Positions 44,225-52,804 of a DNA stretch of 64,000 nt are shown in pieces. Origin of the DNA: JAGQVA01 sp033764335. GTDB taxonomy: Bacteria > Bacteroidota > Bacteroidia > J057. The position numbers were made by a program, and so were the translations under genes. A model generated the notes under the pieces. The model saw only the letters and a program-made list of their open reading frames with translations. It ran no database searches and was not told the DNA's origin. The DNA lies in assembly GCA_033764335.1 (NCBI GenBank), contig JANRJC010000020.1, forward strand, positions 124,001-188,000, written 5' to 3'. Every line of letters starts with the position of its first letter. Positions within the stretch are counted from its first letter, which is position 1.

Positions 44225-45922
44225 TTAAAGATTTCCGCGTTTCAATTCTTTGACCGCATGATCACAGGCGCGGGCAGTAAGAGCCATATAGGTCAAAGAA
44301 GGATTCTGACAGGCTGAAGAGGTCATCGCGGCACCGTCGGTGATAAATACATTCAGCGAATCGTGGCATTGGTTATACCCGTTCAGAACGGACGTTTTCG
44401 GGTCTCGCCCCATACGAGCGGTTCCCATTTCGTGGATACCCAGACCGGGATAAGCACCGTTGTCATAAGTATAAACCTTTTTTAATCCGGCGGCTTCCAG
44501 CATTTCTGCGGCGGAGTTGGCCATGTCTTTACGCATATTCATTTCATTTTCCCGAAAAGAACAGTCAATGCTCAATGTCGGCTGCCCCCATTTATCGCGT
44601 ACCGCTGTATTGAGCGTAACGCGGTTATCTTCATAAGGGAGACATTCGCCAAAACAGGTAAGCCCCATTGTCCAGGGACCGGGTTCGGTCAGGCTTTTTT
44701 TCAAATCTTCCCCGATGCCTTCGATGTTCGCGCCTCTTGTCCAGCTATCGCGCATACCGCTTCCCTGAATACCGAAACCCCGGATAAAATCGGGGTGTTT
44801 TTCTTTAATGTTACGGTAGCGGGGAATGTATATCCCGTTTGCCCGGCGACCGGTATAAGTTTCGTCTTCAAAGCCCTCGTATTCGCCACGAGCACCTGTC
44901 ATAAAATGATGATCCATCAGGTTGCGGCCCACCTGGTCACTGGAGTTGCCAAAGCCATTGGGAAAACTCTCTGAAACCGAGTTAAGCAGAATGAAGGTAG
45001 AACCCAACGTCGAGGCGTTTAGGAAAATAATTTTTGCATAATATTCGAGCCATTCATTTGTCTCCGAATCAATCACCCTTACCCCGACTACTTTTCCCTG
45101 TTTTTCATCGAATATCAGTGAATTTACAATCGAATAAGGCCGGAGGGTCATATTCCCCGTTTGAGCCGCAGCCGGCAAGGTAGCTGCATTGCTGCTGAAA
45201 TAAGCACCATAAGGGCAACCCCGGCTGCAAAGGTTGCGGTACATACATTTGCCTCGTCCGTTGTGGGGTTGGGTGAGGTTGGCCACACGGCCAATGGTCA
45301 TAATGCGGTCGGACCAGTTTTCGCGGATTTTTTTAGCCACATGTTTTTCCAGGCAGGTCATTTCCATCGGGGGCAGGAATTTTCCGTCCGGGAGATGAGC
45401 AAGCCCTTCCGCCTGGCCGGAAATGCCGGCAAACGATTCTACGTAATCATACCACGGTTCGAGGTCTTTGTAGCGAACCGGCCAGTCAACCGCAATTCCA
45501 TCTTTCGCATTAGCCTCAAAGTCCAAGTCGCTTAGCCGATAACTCTGCCGTCCCCACATCAGTGAACGCCCCCCAACGTGATAACCGCGTATCCAGTCAA
45601 ACCGTTTGGTTTCGGTATAGGGGTTTTCTTTGTCGTTGACGAAGAAGTGTTTGGTGGACTCACTAAAGGCATACGTGCGACTTTGAACATGGGAAACTTC
45701 CCTTTCTTCGGCAGTAAGCCGGTTTCTCAGGGGCAATTCCCAGGGTTTTAACATAGCTGTGGGATAATCCTGGGGGTGTTCCACATTGCGCCCCCGCTCC
45801 AATACGAGTGTTTTCAGGCCCTTTTCGGAGAGTTCTTTGGCCGCCCAACCGCCACTAATACCGGAGCCGACCACAATGGCATCATAGGTTGTCTCCTGTT
45901 TTGCTTTTATATTAAGATTCAT
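44225..45922 (-). CDS. GMC family FAD-dependent oxidoreductase
   Basis: A 565-residue FAD enzyme. The FAD loop is in YDAIVVGSGISGGWAAKEL, the ADP-binding end is LVLERGRNVEHP, and the GMC C-terminal motifs are GIHEMGTARMGRDPKTSV (catalytic His) and ITDGAAMTSSACQNPSLTYM. SRGCPYGAYFSSN is typical of the gluconate / fructose dehydrogenase-like group. These enzymes oxidise sugars or sugar alcohols and pass electrons to the respiratory chain via cytochromes. The subunit 3-like gene precedes it by 45 nt. It has no own signal peptide and could be carried out by the Tat signal of its partner. A cytochrome c subunit gene is not seen nearby. Confidence 0.9.
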   Translation of the reverse strand: MNLNIKAKQETTYDAIVVGSGISGGWAAKELSEKGLKTLVLERGRNVEHPQDYPTAMLKPWELPLRNRLTAEEREVSHVQSRTYAFSESTKHFFVNDKENPYTETKRFDWIRGYHVGGRSLMWGRQSYRLSDLDFEANAKDGIAVDWPVRYKDLEPWYDYVESFAGISGQAEGLAHLPDGKFLPPMEMTCLEKHVAKKIRENWSDRIMTIGRVANLTQPHNGRGKCMYRNLCSRGCPYGAYFSSNAATLPAAAQTGNMTLRPYSIVNSLIFDEKQGKVVGVRVIDSETNEWLEYYAKIIFLNASTLGSTFILLNSVSESFPNGFGNSSDQVGRNLMDHHFMTGARGEYEGFEDETYTGRRANGIYIPRYRNIKEKHPDFIRGFGIQGSGMRDSWTRGANIEGIGEDLKKSLTEPGPWTMGLTCFGECLPYEDNRVTLNTAVRDKWGQPTLSIDCSFRENEMNMRKDMANSAAEMLEAAGLKKVYTYDNGAYPGLGIHEMGTARMGRDPKTSVLNGYNQCHDSLNVFITDGAAMTSSACQNPSLTYMALTARACDHAVKELKRGNL

Positions 45923-45967
45923 TGAGTGATTTGTGAAGAATGAAAAATAAATTAAAAGGATGAAATT

Positions 45968-46522
45968 TTAGACTGCCCAGGCTTTTTGGCCCTCTTTCAT
46001 CGGAACACAACCTTCAAAATTTCCGGGGATATGAAGGTATTCTAAGGTCTGACTTGCGCCAACTTCGGAGGTAAAATAGCCCAAGAGTGTGAGTTCTTTC
46101 ATCAAAAGTATGAAGGGTTTGGGCGAAACGTTTTGTTGTTTACGGGCGGTCTGCTCTGCCGCAATCAGGACGGAAGTCTGTTCTTCTTTTGATAAAGAAA
46201 GGAAGGGTTTCTCGCCCGCCTGATTAAGGCTTTCCAGTCCTGTGAGAAAATCTTCCTGCTCGGTCGGAGAAAAATGCACCTTCAGCAATTTGTCAATGAG
46301 GCGGTGTACCAGGGCATCTTTGGCTCCGGGTGTGTCCGTAGCCGGAATGATCCGCTCGGCGATTTCGGCTACCAAATCCCCCTGTTCCACCGAAAAAAAC
46401 TCCGGTATCCAGTCTGGCCCCGTCTCCGCTTCGCATCCCTGAAGGATACCCGCCACCGCAGGCACAGAAAGTACACCTCCCACAAGTATCGCTACTTGTT
46501 TTACTGCGTCTCTTCTTTTCAT
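45968..46522 (-). CDS. gluconate 2-dehydrogenase subunit 3-like protein
   Basis: A 184-residue small subunit. The N-terminus MKRRDAVKQVAILVGGVLSV carries a short twin-arginine-type signal followed by a hydrophobic stretch, then GILQGC. The body shows the family pattern: LVAEIAERIIPATDTPGAKDA and FILLMKELTLLGYFTSEVG. In characterised dehydrogenases this subunit escorts the GMC flavoprotein through the Tat system and stabilises it. It is the first gene of the three-gene run 46522-43113, 45 nt before the GMC gene. The start ATG directly precedes the arginine pair. Confidence 0.87.
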   Translation of the reverse strand: MKRRDAVKQVAILVGGVLSVPAVAGILQGCEAETGPDWIPEFFSVEQGDLVAEIAERIIPATDTPGAKDALVHRLIDKLLKVHFSPTEQEDFLTGLESLNQAGEKPFLSLSKEEQTSVLIAAEQTARKQQNVSPKPFILLMKELTLLGYFTSEVGASQTLEYLHIPGNFEGCVPMKEGQKAWAV

Positions 46523-46611
46523 GTTTCTATTTTTATTTTGTATCGAGACTCAAAATATAGGATTCACACGTAGAAAGAAAAAGGTAAAACGTTAAAATTT
46601 AACAGACAAAA

Positions 46612-47448
46612 CTAAAAATCTGCCCTTTCCCCATTCTTCAAAATTTTAAAGGGTAAACCGATTTTCCCAGCCTCTTTTACAAAATCCTGAGGATCAGCCG
46701 TATTAAATTCAAACATATCGTAATGACAGGGGATCACCCAACGAGCCGATACCGACTTTCCGAGGAAAGCTGCTTCGGCGGCATTGAGGTTTCCCGCTAC
46801 TTTTCTTTCGGGCGATCTTCCATTAATAGGTAGGAGGAGAATATCGGGCGAATAAGTATTCAGATATTCTTCCAGTCCGGCATACATTACAGTATCTCCG
46901 CTGTGGTAAATCGTCCATTCTCCAAAAGAAATTACATAGCCCAGATATATATTTCGCCCTTCGGCATCGGTTTCCAGTTCTTCGTGAGCTGAGGGAATAG
47001 CCGTTAGCTGAAATCCGGCGATGTCCACGGATTGCCCGGCGACAATACCGATTGGGAAATCGAAGTCGGTCAAGAGTCGGTTCACGACAAAGGGGCGATT
47101 AGCTTCGGGAATAACCAGTTTGGCCGACGGGTTCACTTTCAGAAGGGGGATCAGGGTTTCGCCATCCAGGTGATCGGTGTGGTTGTGGCTGGATGTGATG
47201 ACATCCATAAAGTCCAAACGCAAAGGATCAATTACCCGCTCGGTGAGGCGCACATGGGGTTTGTCGGTCTGGGCATATTTTTTTGTGAGCGAATCGGAGA
47301 GATACGGATCAATAAGCAGATGTTTTCCCTGCCATTGAATCAGAAAACCGCTTTGTCCCAGCCACCACAGGCGAAATCCGGTGGAGAGATGCCTTCCCGA
47401 ATGAATGTCGGCGAGGAGTTTTTCGTCTTTTTGAAAGGCGGGTTTCAT
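46612..47448 (-). CDS. metallo-beta-lactamase-fold hydrolase, UlaG-like
   Basis: A 278-residue cytoplasmic metal hydrolase. The metal motif HxHxDH is H88-N-H90-T-D92-H93 (ITSSHNHTDHLDG); further ligands are in YHSGDTVMYAG and WVIPCHYDMFEF. The GFRLWWLGQSGFLIQWQGK start is typical of the UlaG / L-ascorbate-6-phosphate lactonase-like group. A lactone or phosphodiester substrate is possible. Its ATG overlaps the MetE-like stop by 4 nt (ATGA, 47445-47448). It ends the six-gene run from 51808 and probably serves the same pathway. Confidence 0.87.
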   Translation of the reverse strand: MKPAFQKDEKLLADIHSGRHLSTGFRLWWLGQSGFLIQWQGKHLLIDPYLSDSLTKKYAQTDKPHVRLTERVIDPLRLDFMDVITSSHNHTDHLDGETLIPLLKVNPSAKLVIPEANRPFVVNRLLTDFDFPIGIVAGQSVDIAGFQLTAIPSAHEELETDAEGRNIYLGYVISFGEWTIYHSGDTVMYAGLEEYLNTYSPDILLLPINGRSPERKVAGNLNAAEAAFLGKSVSARWVIPCHYDMFEFNTADPQDFVKEAGKIGLPFKILKNGERADF

Positions 47449-48479
47449 CTGCCGAGGGTTTTTCTTACGACGCGGGCACCTTCGACCATGTTGGCGAGTT
47501 TTTGCCGGGCTGCCCAGCGGGCGGTCTGGCTAAGGCCGCAGTCGGGAGCAATGGAAAGCCTTTCCGGGTGGACATATTTCAGGCATAGGCGAATACGCGC
47601 TTCGATGTCTTTTACCGTTTCGATATAATAACTTTTGACATCTACGATGCCTACGGCTACGTGTTTTTTCTTCCCGATCTGTTCGATAAGTTCGATTTCG
47701 GCAAATTCCCGGCTGGCCATTTCGACGTGGATTTCCTCCACTTTAAAATCCAGAAAAGCGGGAAACATTGGCGCAATCCGGCGATAACCTACCGCCCGTC
47801 CTTTGTAGTTGCCAAAGCAGAGATGGGTAGAAAGGCGGCATTTTTCAGAAACAGACTCAACCGTCCGGTTAAAAATATCCACAAACCTGCGGGTATCTTC
47901 TTTATAAGCATAACAACTCATGGAGGGTTCGTCCACGGTTATTTCCCGGCAACCGGCTTCTACCAGTGCTTCGAGTTCGGCTCGTACCAGTGGTACCAAT
48001 GCCTCGGTTATAGCGTAACGATCTGGATACTGGTCATTGGGGATTAATCTTCCACTCAGAGTGAAAGGGCCGGGAATACTGGCTTTAAGAACGGGGCCTT
48101 CCGGCGCAAGTTTTTTCAGCCGTTGGTATTCCGCTACGACTCCGAGGCCACGGGGTGCGGAAATTTCCCCGACGATGGTGTGTTTACCCCGCTGGTCATG
48201 TGCAGGGGGCCCCCACCGTCGGGGAGAATTACTATGCGGGTCTATCCCTTTGATGAAACCGTAAAAGGAAAGATTAAAATCCAGGCGGGTTTGTTCCCCG
48301 TCGGTAATCACATCCAGCCCCGCCGCCATCTGATCATAGATCGCTGCGATTACGGCATCCTCCTGAATTTCGGCTATATCGGCTTCGCCAAATTTATCCA
48401 GGTTTTCGGAGGCAAATTCCAGCCAGCCGGGAAAGGGATAACTGCCGATGACGGTTGTTCGGATAGGAATCGTACTCAC
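47445..48479 (-). CDS. cobalamin-independent methionine synthase-like (MetE C-terminal type)
   Basis: A 344-residue single-domain protein of the MetE catalytic (C-terminal) fold. Zinc ligands are visible as H219 and C221 (LSTHLCFGNYKGR), a glutamate near 249-253 and C314 (APDCGLSQTARWA). The N-terminus TTVIGSYPFPG and the DGEQTRLDF and ITVDEPSMSCY segments are typical of short 'MetE-like' proteins rather than the 750-residue two-domain enzyme. They transfer methyl groups to or from sulfur compounds; methionine synthesis is not certain. It starts with GTG overlapping the DUF1080 stop (GTGA) and overlaps the next gene (ATGA). Its place inside a sugar operon is odd. Confidence 0.82.
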   Translation of the reverse strand: MSTIPIRTTVIGSYPFPGWLEFASENLDKFGEADIAEIQEDAVIAAIYDQMAAGLDVITDGEQTRLDFNLSFYGFIKGIDPHSNSPRRWGPPAHDQRGKHTIVGEISAPRGLGVVAEYQRLKKLAPEGPVLKASIPGPFTLSGRLIPNDQYPDRYAITEALVPLVRAELEALVEAGCREITVDEPSMSCYAYKEDTRRFVDIFNRTVESVSEKCRLSTHLCFGNYKGRAVGYRRIAPMFPAFLDFKVEEIHVEMASREFAEIELIEQIGKKKHVAVGIVDVKSYYIETVKDIEARIRLCLKYVHPERLSIAPDCGLSQTARWAARQKLANMVEGARVVRKTLGR

Positions 48480-49222
48480 GGGCCGGGAGTCAGGAGTTTG
48501 ATTTTAATATTGCGGAAGGTAACTCCGTCGCCGTGATCCTGTAAAGCCAGGTGTCCTTTTTTGTCTTTTCCGTAGCCGGGCATGGAGGCAAATTTGGTTT
48601 TAGCCACCATCGCTTCCCACTCGGGAGTCCAAAGTTCATAGGAAACCACCTTTTTGCCGTTGAGCCAATGTTCAACTTTTCCCTGGTTAACGATAATGGT
48701 TGTTGTATTAAACTCTCCCGCAGGACGGGCAGCGAGTTCCGAGGGAGCATGCAGGGCATAGTTGGCCCCGGATTTTTGGTTATCGGCCAAGGGATCCGGA
48801 TAATTAGCATCATCAATAATTTGAAACTCCGGGCCGGTTTCATAGGTACTGTGGTACATCGTGTCTTCGGTCACGCCGAAGAAAATTCCGCTATTGCCTT
48901 TGGGTTCGACTTTCCATTCGACCGCAAGTTCAAAATTTTCGTAGGTTTCGTCTGAAACCAGATCGCCATTTCCCCCGACGGTGGAAAGCAGTCCCTCTGC
49001 AACGGTCCAGCCAGCAACCGAATCTCTCAGATAGGAATGCCAGCCGGAGGCAGTTTTACCGTCAAAAAGCAATTGCCAGCCGTCGGCTTTTTCTTGGGCA
49101 GTCAGTTCATTCATGGGGCTGTTACTCAGAAGAGACTGTTGGTCATTCGAACCCGAATCACCATCCGGCTGACAGGCAAATAATACCCCTAGCGCGATTA
49201 AAAATGGAGCGATGTTTTTCAT
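48476..49222 (-). CDS. DUF1080 lipoprotein (3-keto-disaccharide hydrolase family)
   Basis: A 248-residue lipoprotein (MKNIAPFLIALGVLFAC, lipobox LFAC). The concanavalin-like beta sandwich of DUF1080 is clear: WQLLFDGKTASGWHSYL, NFELAVEWKVEPKGNSGIFFG, TGPEFQIIDDANYPD, WNTTTI-type strand (EFNTTTIIVNQGKVEHWLNG), and the end ALQDHGDGVTFRNIKIK. Characterised members cleave 3-keto-glycosides made by Gfo/Idh/MocA dehydrogenases, by an elimination route. Three exported dehydrogenases of that type lie at 2618-10230, so a joint pathway is plausible, though they are 40 kb away. It follows the SIS gene by 32 nt and overlaps the MetE-like start. Confidence 0.88.
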   Translation of the reverse strand: MKNIAPFLIALGVLFACQPDGDSGSNDQQSLLSNSPMNELTAQEKADGWQLLFDGKTASGWHSYLRDSVAGWTVAEGLLSTVGGNGDLVSDETYENFELAVEWKVEPKGNSGIFFGVTEDTMYHSTYETGPEFQIIDDANYPDPLADNQKSGANYALHAPSELAARPAGEFNTTTIIVNQGKVEHWLNGKKVVSYELWTPEWEAMVAKTKFASMPGYGKDKKGHLALQDHGDGVTFRNIKIKLLTPGP

Positions 49223-49254
49223 TATAATCAGGTTTAAGTAGTTCGTTATTTCGT

Positions 49255-50061
49255 TTATTTTCCCACATCGGCAAAAAGTCGAGCCATCCGGTGTGCATGT
49301 TCATCATAGGCACTTTCAAAGAGTTGGGTTGCCTTTTCTTCCCCGACCAGACAGTTTGCGGTCAGAACTTTGGGAGGCAAACCATTTTCCGTCAGCAGAC
49401 GGGCGGTTTCGGCTTTGATGGCATTGATGATCATGGCCCCGCCGACGGTAGAACCCGGAGAAACCGGGGTTTCCAGCCCCTCAATTTTTACCATTGAATC
49501 ACCGGCAGGTGCACCTGTATCCAGTACCAAATCTGCAAAATCTTTGAGTTTTTTCCCATCTTCTCGTTTACTTTTTGATAAAACCGAATGATCTTCCGTG
49601 ATTACCGCCACCACACGGATCCCTTTTTCGTGAAACAGTTGGGCCATTTCGACCGGTACTACATTGGTTCCACTGGAAGAAATCACCAAGGCTGAGTCCT
49701 GGGTCGAAAGGTCAAAGTTGCGGAGAATACGCGCTGCGAAGCCCGGTACATTTTCCAAAAACATCGCCTGTCGCTGCCCATTAGCTCCGGTAACGAGGTT
49801 GTGAAAGGTAAGGGAAAGTTCGACAATCGGGTTAAAACCGGGAAAAGAACCGTATCGCGGCCACATTTCCTCCACCATGATCCGGCTATGTCCCGAACCA
49901 AATACATGTACCACTCGCCCGGCGAGGATAGATTGGCAAAACCATTCTCCCGCGGTTTTGATCCTGTCTTTTTGTGCGCGCACCCGGCTGAGAATCTGTT
50001 CGCATTTATCGAGGTAATCTCCCACGGGATCGGTCGTTGGAGACTGGTTGTCAATAGGCAT
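49255..50061 (-). CDS. SIS-domain sugar-phosphate protein (UPF0309-like)
   Basis: A 268-residue cytoplasmic protein with a sugar isomerase (SIS) fold. VVHVFGSGHSRIMVEEMWPR holds the first phosphate-binding loop and SALVISSSGTNVVPVEMAQ the second. The length and the ending EHAHRMARLF agree with the UPF0309 group, thought to act on amino-sugar phosphates. It begins 2 nt after the ROK gene, a kinase-isomerase/etherase pairing typical of amino-sugar or muramic acid use. The substrate is unproven. The DUF1080 gene follows after 32 nt. Confidence 0.85.
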   Translation of the reverse strand: MPIDNQSPTTDPVGDYLDKCEQILSRVRAQKDRIKTAGEWFCQSILAGRVVHVFGSGHSRIMVEEMWPRYGSFPGFNPIVELSLTFHNLVTGANGQRQAMFLENVPGFAARILRNFDLSTQDSALVISSSGTNVVPVEMAQLFHEKGIRVVAVITEDHSVLSKSKREDGKKLKDFADLVLDTGAPAGDSMVKIEGLETPVSPGSTVGGAMIINAIKAETARLLTENGLPPKVLTANCLVGEEKATQLFESAYDEHAHRMARLFADVGK

Positions 50062-50063
50062 AA

Positions 50064-50981
50064 TTAAAGGTTTGAAAGTGCATATAAAGCGGCGCCTGTT
50101 GCTCCGGCCCGGTCGCTAAAGGCGGCTGGGACAATCGTTACCGACTGCTGATTGGGACGCCATTCAAATATATCCATAAAAGCGGAAAGCGGTTCAAACA
50201 AAGCGTTGCCCGCACGAGTAATGCCTCCGCCGAGAATTACCCGCTCAGGGGAAATCATATTGACAATTCCGGCAATGCCGATGGCCAGTTTTCGCACCGA
50301 ATTAAGCCAGAAATACGCCGCCGCCGGATCGCCGGATTCATAAGCTTTTACCAGCGCCACCGTGGTATCATACCGCCCGAAAGTCCGCCGTTTGACGGTG
50401 CTTTCGCCGATGGCGTCTTCAAGGCTTCCGGGCATGTTGGATATACCCTGAATCTCACTTTCTGCATCCAGGCTAAAATGCCCCAAATGACCCGCCCGTT
50501 GAAGAAATCCTTCGCAGTAACTTCCATTGATTAAGATTCCCCCTCCTACCCCCGTTCCCAGGGTGAGTAATACGACATTTTGAAAGCCTTTGCCTGCCCC
50601 GAGTCGGGTTTCAGCCCAAAGTGCTGCCTGTGCATCATTGATGACGGGCAGTTTTTTTTCTCCGAGAAAATCGGCCCAAATCAGTCCTTCCAGCCCCTGA
50701 AGCCGCCCCGGCATGTAGGCGATACAGCGATGTGCCGCATCGGGCAACCCCGGCGCAGCAAGGCCAATGGCATCCACCGGGCGGTTAAGGGTTTGTTTTA
50801 ATTCCTCTACCACTACACGAATCCCTTCCTGCCAGGGAGTGATTCCCAAAGAGTTTTCGGAGGTTAAAGGATCGTTTGTAAATCGTTCTTTTTCAAAAAG
50901 AATTTCGCCCGAGTCGGTAATCAGCACACCCTTAATCCGTGTACCTCCGAGGTCAATGCCTATGGCCGTTTTTTTATTCAT
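50064..50981 (-). CDS. ROK family sugar kinase without zinc cysteines
   Basis: A 305-residue kinase. The ATP loop is AIGIDLGGTRIKGVL, the catalytic aspartate is D116 in LPVINDAQAALWAE, and the second phosphate loop is TLGTGVGGGILING. In the place of the usual CxCGxxGC zinc motif it has GISNMPGSLEDAIG (179-192), so the three cysteines are lost while G, N and the LE pair remain; H165/H168 (AGHLGHFSL) are kept. The family phosphorylates hexoses such as glucose, mannose or N-acetyl-hexosamines. Its ATG overlaps the SDR stop (ATGA, 50978-50981) and the SIS gene follows 2 nt later. Confidence 0.87.
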   Translation of the reverse strand: MNKKTAIGIDLGGTRIKGVLITDSGEILFEKERFTNDPLTSENSLGITPWQEGIRVVVEELKQTLNRPVDAIGLAAPGLPDAAHRCIAYMPGRLQGLEGLIWADFLGEKKLPVINDAQAALWAETRLGAGKGFQNVVLLTLGTGVGGGILINGSYCEGFLQRAGHLGHFSLDAESEIQGISNMPGSLEDAIGESTVKRRTFGRYDTTVALVKAYESGDPAAAYFWLNSVRKLAIGIAGIVNMISPERVILGGGITRAGNALFEPLSAFMDIFEWRPNQQSVTIVPAAFSDRAGATGAALYALSNL

Positions 50982-51808
50982 ATTTCGGGGGGAATTTGTC
51001 CTTCACTAATGCGCCAGCCGCCGTCCACGTAAAAAACCTGCCCGGTAGTAAAAGCAGAAAGGTCAGACAAAGCATAACAAGCCATTCCCGTCAGGTCATC
51101 CGGGGTTCCGATTCGACCACCGGCGAGGGGTTGTTTTGTTTTGATAAATTGGAGAATGCGCTCATTTTCCGCTGCACGGCGGGACATAGGCGATTCGACC
51201 AGTCCGGGGGCCAACACATTTGCCCGGATATTGTGCGGAGCGTAAGTGGCGGCGAGAGAAAGCGTGAGGCCGGTAATGGCCGATTTTGCGGCGGTATATG
51301 CATGGGTGGCAAAAAAAGAGGGGGAAGGCGAAAATGCCAAAACCGAACCCACATTCAAAATAGCTCCTCCTGTGGCGCGATCGAGCCAGAAACGAATGGC
51401 AGCCTGGTTGCTGTACATGACCGAACTGAGGTTGAGTTCGAGGGTTTTTTGCCAACCTTCGGCAGAAAGTTTGTGGATAGGCCCGTCGCCCCACTTGCGG
51501 CCGCTGCCTCCGGCAACGTGAAACAGCCCGTCCAAGCCGCCCCATTTTTCGGCACAGATTTCAACGGCCCGGACGGCCGTGTCCGGCAAAATCGCATCTC
51601 CGGCCAAAAGAATATTTTCGCCGGAATAAACCGCCTGCGCCTTTTCCAAAAATTCGTTTTCCAGCCCTACCGCCACAACTTTTGCGCCGCTTGCCAGAAA
51701 AGATTTTCCCGCAGCCAGGCCTATTCCGCTGGTGCCGCCCATGATTACAATTCGTTTTCCTTCCAGCCCGGGAAAATAGCCGAAGGGATTTGCTTTTTCT
51801 TTTTCCAT
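50978..51808 (-). CDS. short-chain dehydrogenase/reductase
   Basis: A 276-residue classical SDR. The cofactor loop is IVIMGGTSGIGLAAG, followed by FHVAGGSG (NNAG-like position), the catalytic serine in ILNVGSVLAF, and tyrosine-lysine in HAYTAAKSAI. The C-terminus has NIRANVLAPGLVESPM and FYVDGGW. It oxidises or reduces a sugar or polyol hydroxyl; specificity is unknown. The ATG at 51808 starts shortly before the first strand; the frame extends to 51874 with unrelated sequence. It leads the six-gene run SDR-ROK-SIS-DUF1080-MetE-like-hydrolase, all overlapping or closely spaced. Confidence 0.88.
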   Translation of the reverse strand: MEKEKANPFGYFPGLEGKRIVIMGGTSGIGLAAGKSFLASGAKVVAVGLENEFLEKAQAVYSGENILLAGDAILPDTAVRAVEICAEKWGGLDGLFHVAGGSGRKWGDGPIHKLSAEGWQKTLELNLSSVMYSNQAAIRFWLDRATGGAILNVGSVLAFSPSPSFFATHAYTAAKSAITGLTLSLAATYAPHNIRANVLAPGLVESPMSRRAAENERILQFIKTKQPLAGGRIGTPDDLTGMACYALSDLSAFTTGQVFYVDGGWRISEGQIPPEI

Positions 51809-51937
51809 CGAAGGTAAACTACAAACTTTCACGGAAACTGTGAAAAATGACACGTTTGAAAAAGAATTTATCACAAATAGAACCTTCGAAAAGATTTTTC
51901 CTAACTTGTAAAAGCATAAACCCTAATTTCTCCATTT

Positions 51938-52717
51938 ATGAAAACAAACACTTACTTTTTCGTCGCCGCATTTACACTTCTTTTATCATACGTTTCTCCT
52001 TTATCTGCACAGGGAACCTTTACCATGAGTGGAAGTTATATCCGCCCTTTGGGAGAGTTGGCTAGTCAAAATTTCCGGCAGGGAGGGGGAATAAGTATGG
52101 ATATGATTTCCGACGACCTGCGAAAAAATGCGCTAGGCAGTTTGCAGATGGGTTTCCACCTTGATGCGGGTTTTCACGGAAGCGAAAAACGTCCGGTGGA
52201 CAGTTATTACCCGATCGAAGGGCCGGTAGATATTCAGATTTCCAATGAGTCCTTTGGCATGTACGGACTAGCCAGAGTAATCACCTCGGAGCGGTTTCCC
52301 CTTCGGTTATATGCCGACGGATTGGCCGGTACGCGGATGCTTGCCAGCACACAGTACATTCTTCCCCAAGATGAACATCAGGAGAGTGAAGAATGTGAAG
52401 GCGAAAACCTGACCCGGAGTTGGACATTTCTCTATGGTGCCTCGGCGGGTATGCTCATCCGGATCAACCATGAGGTTTCCGTTGATTTACGCACCACCCT
52501 CACACGGGGAAGTCATGCCCGGTATGTGGATTTGGAAAGCCTGAATGTTGGTGAGCATGGAATGTGGGAATATAATACCCGGCGGGCAGCCACGGATATG
52601 ATGCAGGTTTCACTGGGATTGAATATGGTATTAGGAGCTTGTACGCCTTCTCGTAACAGCATCAGCGATTGTTCCTCTTCTTGCGGATTTTCGTCGGGAG
52701 GAGGTTGCGTCAGATAA
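51938..52717 (+). CDS. exported beta-rich protein with Cys tail, unknown
   Basis: A 259-residue exported protein. A signal peptide (TYFFVAAFTLLLSYVSPLSAQ) is followed by alternating strands resembling a small outer-membrane barrel (GTFTMSGSYIRPLG, ADGLAGTRMLAS, FLYGASAGMLIRINHEVSVD). The last 30 residues are rich in Ser, Gly and Cys (CTPSRNSISDCSSSCGFSSG). No family is recognised. It stands alone between the SDR operon (divergent, 130 nt) and the large cargo protein (convergent), and ends before a strong shared terminator at 52746. Confidence 0.7.
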   Translation: MKTNTYFFVAAFTLLLSYVSPLSAQGTFTMSGSYIRPLGELASQNFRQGGGISMDMISDDLRKNALGSLQMGFHLDAGFHGSEKRPVDSYYPIEGPVDIQISNESFGMYGLARVITSERFPLRLYADGLAGTRMLASTQYILPQDEHQESEECEGENLTRSWTFLYGASAGMLIRINHEVSVDLRTTLTRGSHARYVDLESLNVGEHGMWEYNTRRAATDMMQVSLGLNMVLGACTPSRNSISDCSSSCGFSSGGGCVR

Positions 52718-52745
52718 GGGACTTGATAAAAATTTTACAAAAAAG

Positions 52746-52780
52746 AAACGCGCAAAGAGGAAAATCCCCTTTGCGCGTTT
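52746..52780. terminator. bidirectional intrinsic terminator
   Basis: Perfect 12-bp stem AAACGCGCAAAG (52746-52757) / CTTTGCGCGTTT (52769-52780), 11-nt loop, T's on the plus strand to 52782 and A's before the left arm. It lies between the convergent genes ending at 52717 and 52805. Confidence 0.93.
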
Positions 52781-52804
52781 TTGCATGTAGGCAGTTACTT
52801 ATCG

